DNA from: Rubrivivax sp.
Lineage (GTDB): Bacteria > Pseudomonadota > Gammaproteobacteria > Burkholderiales > Burkholderiaceae_C
Length of the DNA: 64,000 nt
Assembly (NCBI GenBank): GCA_016719535.1
Contig: JADJYX010000001.1
Location: 372,001 to 436,000 of the forward strand
Reading direction: 5' to 3'
Shown piece after piece: positions 55,826 through 64,000 of the stretch; position 1 is the first letter of the stretch, and each line of letters starts with the position of its first letter. The translations under genes were made by a program, and so were the position numbers. The notes beneath the pieces are model-generated. The model saw only the letters and a program-made list of their open reading frames with translations, searched no databases and had not been told where the DNA came from.

Positions 55826-55957
55826 TGGACGGATGACTCGCCGTTCGACCCGCCGGGCCATCCCTTGTCGGGGGCTGCGGGTTCGCCCGGCCGGATGCCG
55901 GTGGCGAGGCTGCTAAGCTCGCGCCCGCTTCCGCCCACCCCCACCCGACCGGCCCGG
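55826..55957. other. Intergenic region upstream of livH
   Basis: 132 bases. Presumably the promoter of the liv operon; no clear -35/-10 pair is visible, only a possible TTGTCG near 55865. Confidence 0.3.
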
Positions 55958-56830
55958 ATGGACCTCGCCACCTTCCTCGTGCAGTGCCTCAACGCCGTGC
56001 AGTACGGCCTGCTGCTGTTTCTGGTGGCCTCGGGGCTGACGCTGATCTTCGGCATCATGGGCGTCATCAACCTCGCGCACGGCAGCTTCTACATGCTGGG
56101 CGCCTACCTGGCATTCTCGATCGCGCCGCTGTTCGGGCAGCAGTTCCTGCTGATGCTGCTGGCCGGGCTGCTGCTGTCGGCCTTGTTCGGCTACCTGCTC
56201 GAATGGGCCTTCTACAGCTACCTCTACGAGCGCGAGCACCTGCAGCAGGTGCTGATGACGTATGCGCTGATCCTCGTCTTCGAGGAGGCGCGCTCGCTGC
56301 TGGTGGGCAACGACGTGCACGGCGTCAGGCCGCCCGACTGGCTGGCCGGCACCATCCCGCTGGGCGAGCTGATGACCTACCCCGTCTACCGGCTGTTTGC
56401 ATCGGCCGCCTGCATCGTGCTGGCGGTGGGGCTCTATCTCGTCGTCAACAGAACGCGGCTGGGCATGATGATCCGCGCCGGCGCCAGCAACCGCGACATG
56501 GTGCGCGGGCTGGGCGTGGACATCACGCGGCTGTACCGCATCGTCTTCGCCGGCGGCGTGGCGCTGGCGGCGCTGGCCGGCATGATCGCGGCGCCGATGA
56601 GCAGCGTCTACCCGGGCATGGGCGGCCACGTGCTGATCATCAGCTTCGTGGTGGTGGTGATCGGCGGCATCGGCTCCATCACCGGGGCGCTGGTGGCGTC
56701 GCTGCTGGTGGGCTTCGTCGATACCTTCGGCAAGGTCTTCTTCGCCGAGCTCTCGGGCATCGGCGTCTACCTGCTGATGGCCATCATCCTGGTCTGGCGG
56801 CCCGAAGGCCTGATGCGCAGGGGCTACTGA
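55958..56830 (+). CDS. livH: Branched-chain amino acid ABC transporter permease LivH
   Basis: 290 residues, about eight helices. Typical signatures G-I-M-G-V-I-N-L-A-H-G-S-F-Y-M (31-45), and the EAA-like loop in the region G-A-S-N-R-D-M-V-R-G-L-G-V (about 177-189). It forms the membrane channel with LivM. ATG 55958 is chosen at the beginning of homology. Two bases precede livM. Confidence 0.92.
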   Translation: MDLATFLVQCLNAVQYGLLLFLVASGLTLIFGIMGVINLAHGSFYMLGAYLAFSIAPLFGQQFLLMLLAGLLLSALFGYLLEWAFYSYLYEREHLQQVLMTYALILVFEEARSLLVGNDVHGVRPPDWLAGTIPLGELMTYPVYRLFASAACIVLAVGLYLVVNRTRLGMMIRAGASNRDMVRGLGVDITRLYRIVFAGGVALAALAGMIAAPMSSVYPGMGGHVLIISFVVVVIGGIGSITGALVASLLVGFVDTFGKVFFAELSGIGVYLLMAIILVWRPEGLMRRGY

Positions 56831-56831
56831 C

Positions 56832-57773
56832 GTGCAGCGCCTGGCCCCCTGGATCGCCCTGGCCCTGCTGCTGGCCGGGCCGCTGGTGCTGACGCCCTAC
56901 ACCTATGACCTGGTGGTCAAGATCATGGTGCTGGCGGTGTTTGCGCTCAGCCTCGAGCTGCTGGTGGGCATGACCGGGCTGGTGTCGCTGGGCCATGCCG
57001 CCTTCTTCGGCCTGGGCGCCTACACCACCGTGCTGCTGTCGCCCGAATACGACCCCGGGAATGCCCTGCTGCAGCTGGCCGCGGCGGTGGGCGCGGCGGC
57101 GCTGTATGCGCTCTTCGTCGGCGCGCTGAGCCTGCGCACCAAGGGCGTCTACTTCATCATGGTCACGCTGGCCTTTGCGCAGATGGCCTATTTTGTCTTC
57201 CACGACACCAAGGTCGGCGGCGGCACCGACGGCATCTACCTCAACGTGCGGCCGGTGGCCGGCCCCTTCGATGCCGGCAACAAGACCCACCTGTACTACG
57301 GGGTGGCGGCCGCGCTGGTCTTCACCTACGGGCTGCTGGCGCTGATCCGCCGCTCGCGCTTCGGCCATGCGCTGGCCGGCATCCGCGTCAACGAACAGCG
57401 CATGCGCGCCGCCGGCTTTGCCACCTATGCCTACAAGCTGGCGGCCTTCGTCGTTGCCGGCGCGCTGGCCGGGCTGGCGGGATTCCTGCTGGCGGTGAAG
57501 GACGGTTTCGTCAACCCCGAGCTGCTGAGCTGGCACGAAAGCGGCGCGGTGCTGCTGATGATCATCCTCGGCGGCATCGGCCACCTGCGCGGCGCGGTCA
57601 TCGGCGCCGCCGCCTTCGTGCTGCTGAAGGAGCTGTATGCCACGCCGGCCTTCGTGGGCAGCTTTCTGGCCGAACACTGGCAGCTGACGCTGGGCTTCAC
57701 CATCATCGCCTTCGTGGCGCTGCTGCCCAAGGGGCTGATCGGGCTGCCGGCGCGGCTGCGGGGCAAACCATGA
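56832..57773 (+). CDS. livM: Branched-chain amino acid ABC transporter permease LivM
   Basis: 313 residues from GTG 56832. About nine helices; signatures G-M-T-G-L-V-S-L-G-H-A-A-F-F-G-L-G-A-Y near 44-62, and G-I-R-V-N-E-Q-R-M-R-A-A-G in the EAA loop. It overlaps livG by 4 bases (ATGA). Confidence 0.92.
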   Translation: MQRLAPWIALALLLAGPLVLTPYTYDLVVKIMVLAVFALSLELLVGMTGLVSLGHAAFFGLGAYTTVLLSPEYDPGNALLQLAAAVGAAALYALFVGALSLRTKGVYFIMVTLAFAQMAYFVFHDTKVGGGTDGIYLNVRPVAGPFDAGNKTHLYYGVAAALVFTYGLLALIRRSRFGHALAGIRVNEQRMRAAGFATYAYKLAAFVVAGALAGLAGFLLAVKDGFVNPELLSWHESGAVLLMIILGGIGHLRGAVIGAAAFVLLKELYATPAFVGSFLAEHWQLTLGFTIIAFVALLPKGLIGLPARLRGKP

Positions 57774-58519
57774 CGGCTGCACTGCTGCGCTGCGAGGGGC
57801 TGACGCGGCGCTTCGGCGGCCTCACCGCCGTCAACGACGTGACGCTGGACTTCATGCGCGGCGCGGTGCATGCGGTCATCGGCACCAACGGCGCCGGCAA
57901 GAGCACGCTGATCAACATGCTCAGCGGCGAGCTGCCGGCCAGCAGCGGCCGCGTGCTGCTGCAGGGGCAGGACATCACCGGCTGGCCGCAGCCGCGGCGC
58001 GCGCGCGCCGGCGTCGGCCGCAGCTACCAGCGCACGACCATCTTTCCCGAGTTCAGCGTGTTCGAGAACTGCCGGCTGTGCGCGCAGGCCGCGCATGCGC
58101 GGCCGCTGGCGCTGTGGCAGAGCGCCGCCCGCTGCAAGACCAGCGGCGACATCGCCATCGAGGCGCTGCGCGCCGCCGGGCTGGCCGACGCCGCCGCGCG
58201 GCCGGCGGGGTCGCTCAGCCATGGCGGCAAGCGCCAGCTCGAGATTGCCATGTGCCTGGCCACCCAGCCGCAGGCGCTGCTGCTGGACGAGCCGCTGGCC
58301 GGCATGGGCGCCGAGGAGACCGACCGCATGCTGCAGGTGCTGCAGGGGCTGAAGGCCGGGCACGCGATCCTGCTCGTCGAGCACGACATGGACGCCGTCT
58401 TCCGCATCGCCGAGCGCATCACCGTGATGGTCAACGGCGAGGTCATCGCCAGCGATGTGCCCCAGGCCATCCGCAGCAACCCGGCGGTGCAGGTGGCCTA
58501 CCTGGGGGAGCATGCGTGA
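57770..58519 (+). CDS. livG: Branched-chain amino acid ABC transporter ATPase LivG
   Basis: 249 residues. Walker A G-T-N-G-A-G-K-S-T (38-46 approx.), Q-loop region, signature L-S-H-G-G-K-R-Q-L-E (in place of LSGGQ), Walker B A-L-L-L-D-E-P-L-A-G-M, His loop E-H-D-M-D. All ATPase motifs are present. It overlaps livF by 4 bases. Confidence 0.92.
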   Translation: MTAALLRCEGLTRRFGGLTAVNDVTLDFMRGAVHAVIGTNGAGKSTLINMLSGELPASSGRVLLQGQDITGWPQPRRARAGVGRSYQRTTIFPEFSVFENCRLCAQAAHARPLALWQSAARCKTSGDIAIEALRAAGLADAAARPAGSLSHGGKRQLEIAMCLATQPQALLLDEPLAGMGAEETDRMLQVLQGLKAGHAILLVEHDMDAVFRIAERITVMVNGEVIASDVPQAIRSNPAVQVAYLGEHA

Positions 58520-59244
58520 GCGTGCTGCTGGCGGCCGAGGGCCTGAATGCCTATTACGGCGACAGCCACGTGCTGCGCGATGCCACGCTGGTGATCGAAG
58601 CCGGCACCGCGCTCGGCCTGCTCGGCCGCAACGGCATGGGCAAGACGACGCTGATCCGCACCGTGATGGGCTTCGTGCGCGCGCGCAGCGGCCGCGTGCA
58701 CTGGCAGGGGCAGGACGTGACCGGCCGGGCGCCCGAGCGCATGGCGCGGCGGGGCATCGGCTACGTGCCCGAGGGCCGCGGCATCTTTCCCAACCTCAGC
58801 GTGCGCGAAAACCTGCTGATGAGCGCGCGCCCCGGCCCCGACGGCCGCCGCGACTGGACCTTCGAGCGCGTGCTGGCGACCTTTCCGCGCCTGGCCGAGC
58901 GGCTGCAGCACGGCGGCCAGCAGCTGTCGGGTGGCGAGCAGCAGATGCTGTCGATCGGCCGCGCGCTGATGACCAACCCGCTGCTGCTGATCCTGGACGA
59001 GGCCACCGAGGGCCTGGCGCCGCTGATCGTGCAGGAGATCTGGCGCGTGATCGGCGACATCCGCACGACGGGTATCGCCACGCTGATCGTCGACCGCAAC
59101 GTGCGCGCCGTGCTGGCGCACACCGACCGCGCCGTGGTGCTGGAAAAGGGCCAGGTCGTGCTGCAGGGCGACGGGGGCGTCACGCTGGACCACCAGCGGC
59201 TGGCAGGAGCGGGTGGCATGCCGATGGCTGGTGGTCCAGCGTGA
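58516..59244 (+). CDS. livF: Branched-chain amino acid ABC transporter ATPase LivF
   Basis: 242 residues from GTG 58516. Walker A G-R-N-G-M-G-K-T-T near 37-45, signature L-S-G-G-E-Q-Q-M-L, Walker B L-L-L-I-L-D-E-A-T-E-G-L. The switch segment is I-V-D-R-N-V where LivF proteins usually have VEQN, so the expected Glu-Gln is replaced by Asp-Arg. Last gene of the operon; no livK or other binding protein is found here. Confidence 0.88.
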   Translation: MSVLLAAEGLNAYYGDSHVLRDATLVIEAGTALGLLGRNGMGKTTLIRTVMGFVRARSGRVHWQGQDVTGRAPERMARRGIGYVPEGRGIFPNLSVRENLLMSARPGPDGRRDWTFERVLATFPRLAERLQHGGQQLSGGEQQMLSIGRALMTNPLLLILDEATEGLAPLIVQEIWRVIGDIRTTGIATLIVDRNVRAVLAHTDRAVVLEKGQVVLQGDGGVTLDHQRLAGAGGMPMAGGPA

Positions 59245-59328
59245 GCGGGCCGCGCCTGCGCGGTGAAGGTCGGGCTGTCGGCTTCGGCTGTGCCGGTCAC
59301 TTCGCGGCGTCGTCGCCGAGCCGTTGGT

Positions 59329-59376
59329 CTGGCCTTTGCCCGCAAGGGGCCCCGGCGGGGGGCGTCAGCAGGCCAG
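59329..59376. terminator. GC-rich hairpin between convergent livF and glpK
   Basis: Outer arms CTGGCC (59329-59334) and GGCCAG (59371-59376) with an inner GCCCC/GGGGC hairpin (59349-59363). No T-run, but the convergent position fits a bidirectional terminator. The rest of the 186-base spacer holds nothing recognisable. Confidence 0.45.
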
Positions 59377-59430
59377 CCCAAGGCCAAGAGATGCATCAGC
59401 GAAGGACGGCAAGGCGCCGTCAACCGCCCT

Positions 59431-60936
<1,506 letters not shown>

Positions 60937-61007
60937 GGGCGGGTCTCCTCGGTGCGGCCGTCGACTCTGCCACAGCGGCAGGCATCCGGGCCGGGCGGCC
61001 GCACCGC

Positions 61008-62786
61008 CTACGGCGCCTTTGCCTGCGCCTCGATCCAGTCGTCGATCAGCCCCTCCAGCGTATCCAGCGGCAGCGCGCCGTGGTCGATGACCGCATTGTG
61101 GAAGCGGCGGATGTCGAAGCGGTCCTCCAGCTTCGCCTGCGCTCGGTCGCGCAGTTCCTCGATCTTCAGGCGGCCGATCATGTAGCCCAGCGCCTGGCCG
61201 GGCCAGGAGCTGTAGCGGTCGATCTCGCCGGCGAGGAAGTCGCGGTCCATGCCGGTGGCGTCGACCATGAAGTCGATGCAGCGCTGGCGGCTCCAGCCGA
61301 AGGCGTGCAGCCCCGTGTCCACCACCAGCCGCGCGGCGCGCAAGGCCTGCGACTGCAGGTGGCCGAAGCGGCTCGGCGCATCCGCATAGAGCCCGAGCTC
61401 GAAGCCCAGTGTCTCGGCATACAGCGCCCAACCTTCGACGTAGGCCGTATAGCCCCAGGCGTTGCGGCGAAAGGGCGGCAGCTCGCGCAGCTCGGCTGCG
61501 CGGGCCACCTGCAGGTGGTGGCCGGGCACCGCCTCGTGCGCCACCAGCGTTTCCATCGCCCACAGCGGCCGCGTCCGGTAGGCCGCGGCATTGGCGAAGA
61601 AGAAGCCGGCGCGGCTGCCGTCCATCGCCGGGCCCTGGTAATACTCGGCGCGGTGGGCGTCCATGTGGGCCGGCATCGGACGCACGCCCCAGGGCGTGCG
61701 CGGCAGCTCGGCAAACAGCCGCGGCAGCTCGCCGTCGATGCGCTTGCCGATCTCGCGGTAGCCGGCCAGCAGCGCCTCGGGCGAGGGCGCCAGGTGCTTC
61801 GGGTCGGTGCTGAGCCGGCGCACGAAGCGCGGGAAGTCGTCGGTGAAGCCCTGCGTGCGCAGCACCGCCTCCATCTGCGGCCGCAGCCGCGCCAGCTCGC
61901 GCAGGCCGAGGTCGTGGATCTGCCGCGGCGTCAGCCGCGTGGTGGTGCTGTGCGCCACCTGCATCGCATAGATGCGCTGGCCGTCGGGGTAGTGCAGCAT
62001 TGCGCCGTCCACCCTGGCCTGCGCGCGGTAGTCGCCGGCGACGAAGGCGCGCAGCCGGCGCAGCGCCGGCAGCACCTGCTGCTCGACGGCATCACGCCCG
62101 GCGGCCTGCAGCAAGGCGCGCTCGGCCTCGGGGATGTCCGGCCCCAGGCGCGTGAACGGGCGCCAGAACGGCGTGTCTTCCAGCTGCGCCGGCAGCTGGG
62201 CGTCGATCTGCAGCAGCACGCGGTCGAGCACGTCGCGCGAGGGCACGAAGCCGAGCGCGATGCCGCGCTGCAGGCGCTCGATCTGCTGGTCCATGTGGCC
62301 GGGGTAGGCCGCCATCCGCGCCAGCAACTGCTGCACCTGCGGCTTGCTGGCCGTGGGCACCACCTGCATCAGTTCGGCAAAGCGCGACTGCACGCCGCCG
62401 AGGGCGCCCAGCGTCATCGTGCGCAGCCCGGGGAAGGCCTGCTGCTCGACCAGGCGCTGGTTCTGGCTGATGAACATGTCCAGCGAGATGCGGTCCTGCG
62501 GGCCCAGGCGGCTGCGGTCGATGGACCGCGCCTCGGCCAGCCATTCGCGCACCTGGCGGTCGAAGCGCTGCTCGCCTGCGGGCGAGGCATCGCTCAGCCG
62601 GTCGCCGTGGCGGTGGTCGCCGCGAAAGCTGGCCCATTCGGGGAAGAAGCGTGCGCTGTCCTCCCAGGCACGTTCGAACAGCGCGTGCGCCTTCGCTGCC
62701 TCGGCGGCATCGACCGCCGCCGCCGCGGTCAAGGGCAGCGCGGCCACCAGCAGCAGCGCCAGCAGCGCGCGCAGGCCTCTGAGCAT
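61008..62786 (-). CDS. DUF885 family putative metallopeptidase, secreted
   Basis: 592 residues. Signal peptide to about residue 25 (L-R-A-L-L-A-L-L-L-V-A-A-L-P). The zinc-site motif H-E-A-V-P-G-H-H-L-Q lies near residue 411, with a later G-W-A-L-Y-A-E-T-L-G near 452 that provides the third ligand Glu, as in gluzincin-type DUF885 proteins. Likely periplasmic or outer membrane-associated; the substrate is unknown. Confidence 0.85.
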   Translation of the reverse strand: MLRGLRALLALLLVAALPLTAAAAVDAAEAAKAHALFERAWEDSARFFPEWASFRGDHRHGDRLSDASPAGEQRFDRQVREWLAEARSIDRSRLGPQDRISLDMFISQNQRLVEQQAFPGLRTMTLGALGGVQSRFAELMQVVPTASKPQVQQLLARMAAYPGHMDQQIERLQRGIALGFVPSRDVLDRVLLQIDAQLPAQLEDTPFWRPFTRLGPDIPEAERALLQAAGRDAVEQQVLPALRRLRAFVAGDYRAQARVDGAMLHYPDGQRIYAMQVAHSTTTRLTPRQIHDLGLRELARLRPQMEAVLRTQGFTDDFPRFVRRLSTDPKHLAPSPEALLAGYREIGKRIDGELPRLFAELPRTPWGVRPMPAHMDAHRAEYYQGPAMDGSRAGFFFANAAAYRTRPLWAMETLVAHEAVPGHHLQVARAAELRELPPFRRNAWGYTAYVEGWALYAETLGFELGLYADAPSRFGHLQSQALRAARLVVDTGLHAFGWSRQRCIDFMVDATGMDRDFLAGEIDRYSSWPGQALGYMIGRLKIEELRDRAQAKLEDRFDIRRFHNAVIDHGALPLDTLEGLIDDWIEAQAKAP

Positions 62787-62872
62787 CGATCTTCACTCCC
62801 ACCGACGGGCTGTCGGATGCCGCATTGTGGGCCGGCGCCGGCAGGCGCCGCGGCGGGAGGACCGGGCGCTGG

Positions 62873-63949
62873 TCAGCCGCGGGTGCGACGGCGCGTGGCC
62901 ACCAGGGCCACCAACGCCAGCGCCAGCAGCGCCAGCGGCGCCGGCTCGGGCACCGCGGTGCTCAGGGCCTGCTGGCCCAGCAGCCGGTGGAGGGCGGCCG
63001 TCGGGTGCAGGTCGTCCGAATAGGCCGACGTGCCGCACTGGCTGGCCGTGGCATCGGGGGCGAAATACTGGCCCGAGATGAGGCCCGGGGTCAGGCAGGG
63101 CGTGGTGACGTTGGTGATGCCGTAGGTCAGCCCGCCGTGGTTGACCGCATCGTCGTACACCGCCTCGCCCAGGCCGAAGAGGTCGATGGTGCGGATGTCG
63201 AGGTCGACGCCGGATGCGCCGAAGAAGGCGGCGTCGAGACCCGACGCACCGGCCGCCAGCAGGGCGTTGAAGGACAGCGTGACGGCGGTCGACCCCTTGG
63301 TCACACCGGCGTCCACGGCCTCCGGCGTCTTGCCGAGATCGGGCAGGTTGGAAATCAGGAAGTGCCGCGCCCCGGCCTGCGCCAGCAGTGCCATCGCATT
63401 GACCACGTTGCTGGCCGCGTCGGCGACGAGCGTGGCGTCGCCGGTGCTGCGGGCGTCGCGCAGGTCGTTGGCGCCGGCCATCAGCACGTACAGCGCATCG
63501 GGGTCGGCGGCGCGGGTCAGCGTCGTGCCGAAGGGGGCGCCGTTCCAGTTGATCAGCTGGCCGAACAGCCCGGTGGTGGCGCCGGCCGAGCCGCCCAGGC
63601 CGGTGCGTGCGCCGCCGTAGGCGTAGTTGCCGCCACCGGGCGCACCGATGGGCACGACGGCGGCGCCGGTAAACAGCAGGTTGGCCGGCTGCGCCCCGGC
63701 GGGCAGGCCCAGGCCGGCGGCCAGGACTTCGGTCCACACCGGGCCGTTGGAGAAGCGGCCGGGTGCCGCCGGATAGACGGGGAACGGATTGGGTGTGAAG
63801 GCCGTGGTCAGCGCCAGCACGTTGCCGGTGTCCGACAGGCTGTCGCCGAAGATGATCAGGTCGCTGTAGGGGCCGGCGTGGGCGGCTCCGACATGGGCGG
63901 CGATGCCGATCGCCAGGGCGGCCAGACGGCGCGGCCAGTTCGAATGCAT
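62873..63949 (-). CDS. GDSL/SGNH esterase with PEP-CTERM anchor
   Basis: 358 residues. Signal peptide to about residue 25 (A-A-H-V-G-A-A-H-A). Block I F-G-D-S-L-S-D-T-G near 34, block III G-A-N-D near 158, block V D-D-L-H-P-T near 316 supply the catalytic Ser, Asn, Asp and His. The C-terminus V-P-E-P-A-P-L followed by a Leu/Ala-rich helix and R-R-R is a PEP-CTERM sorting signal, cleaved by an exosortase-type system not in this window. It probably hydrolyses esters at the cell surface or in an exopolysaccharide matrix. Upstream, 51 bases remain to the window edge. Confidence 0.9.
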   Translation of the reverse strand: MHSNWPRRLAALAIGIAAHVGAAHAGPYSDLIIFGDSLSDTGNVLALTTAFTPNPFPVYPAAPGRFSNGPVWTEVLAAGLGLPAGAQPANLLFTGAAVVPIGAPGGGNYAYGGARTGLGGSAGATTGLFGQLINWNGAPFGTTLTRAADPDALYVLMAGANDLRDARSTGDATLVADAASNVVNAMALLAQAGARHFLISNLPDLGKTPEAVDAGVTKGSTAVTLSFNALLAAGASGLDAAFFGASGVDLDIRTIDLFGLGEAVYDDAVNHGGLTYGITNVTTPCLTPGLISGQYFAPDATASQCGTSAYSDDLHPTAALHRLLGQQALSTAVPEPAPLALLALALVALVATRRRTRG

Positions 63950-64000
63950 GGGAGTCTCCGGTGTCGTGGTGGGCTGCGCCGGAAGGCCCGGCGCGCAGCC

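Overview
This is high-GC (roughly 70%) chromosomal DNA from a betaproteobacterium of the order Burkholderiales, probably near the Rubrivivax/Leptothrix/Ideonella/Sphaerotilaceae group. The assignment rests on gene order known from that order (gatCAB facing mreBCD-mrdA-rodA; a tctDE-like two-component pair beside recA-recX; rsmB-DUF4390-ntrYX) and on a PEP-CTERM protein. It is inference from content, not a database match. Genes are dense, often overlap by 4 bp (ATGA or GTGA), and there is no intact mobile element.

Layout. 1-4335: end of a DUF58/BatA/von Willebrand membrane-protein operon. 4705-11240: a complete six-gene ebo (EDB) cluster in the order eboF-eboA-eboB-eboD-eboE-eboC, with eboE broken by an apparent one-base deletion. 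11404-12048: secreted DUF4148-like protein. 12049-12820: decayed DNA with a fadH fragment and a phage YqaJ exonuclease fragment, next to tRNA-Phe. 12936-17901 (minus): rsmB, DUF4390, NtrY-like kinase and an NtrX-like regulator lacking the AAA+ domain. 17998-19207: folE and a BLUF photoreceptor. 19220-23610 (minus): probable uracil catabolism (URC) operon, urc1-urc4-flavin oxidoreductase-upp. 23681-28079 (minus): two c-type cytochromes, a DUF937 protein and fadD. 28201-31557: hypothetical secreted protein, xthA, pyrE, DUF4124 protein.

31577-40872 holds gatCAB (minus) and the divergent rod-shape operon mreBCD-mrdA-rodA. 40879-43143 (minus) is a TctE/TctD-like pair. 43321-47291 holds recA with a LexA box, recX (no canonical start codon and a 3' end carrying a MITE-like inverted repeat), then sucCD. 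47403-52158 is a chain of a TerC-UspA fusion, Ser/Thr kinase, PP2C phosphatase, double-FHA protein and a metallo-beta-lactamase-fold hydrolase, which looks like a phosphorylation signalling unit. 52347-54675 is a type IV pilin with a sigma-54 promoter, followed by a PglL-type O-oligosaccharyltransferase. 54735-55825 collects broken small genes (Uma2, orphan RHH antitoxin, hicB with truncated hicA). 55958-59244 is livHMGF without a binding-protein gene. 59431-63949 (minus) is glpK, a DUF885 peptidase-like protein and a PEP-CTERM GDSL esterase.

The most interesting items are the ebo cluster with its frameshifted eboE, the recX start-codon and inverted-repeat anomalies, the oxidoreductase embedded in the URC operon, the TerC-UspA/kinase/phosphatase/FHA chain, and the gene graveyards beside tRNA-Phe and upstream of livH.
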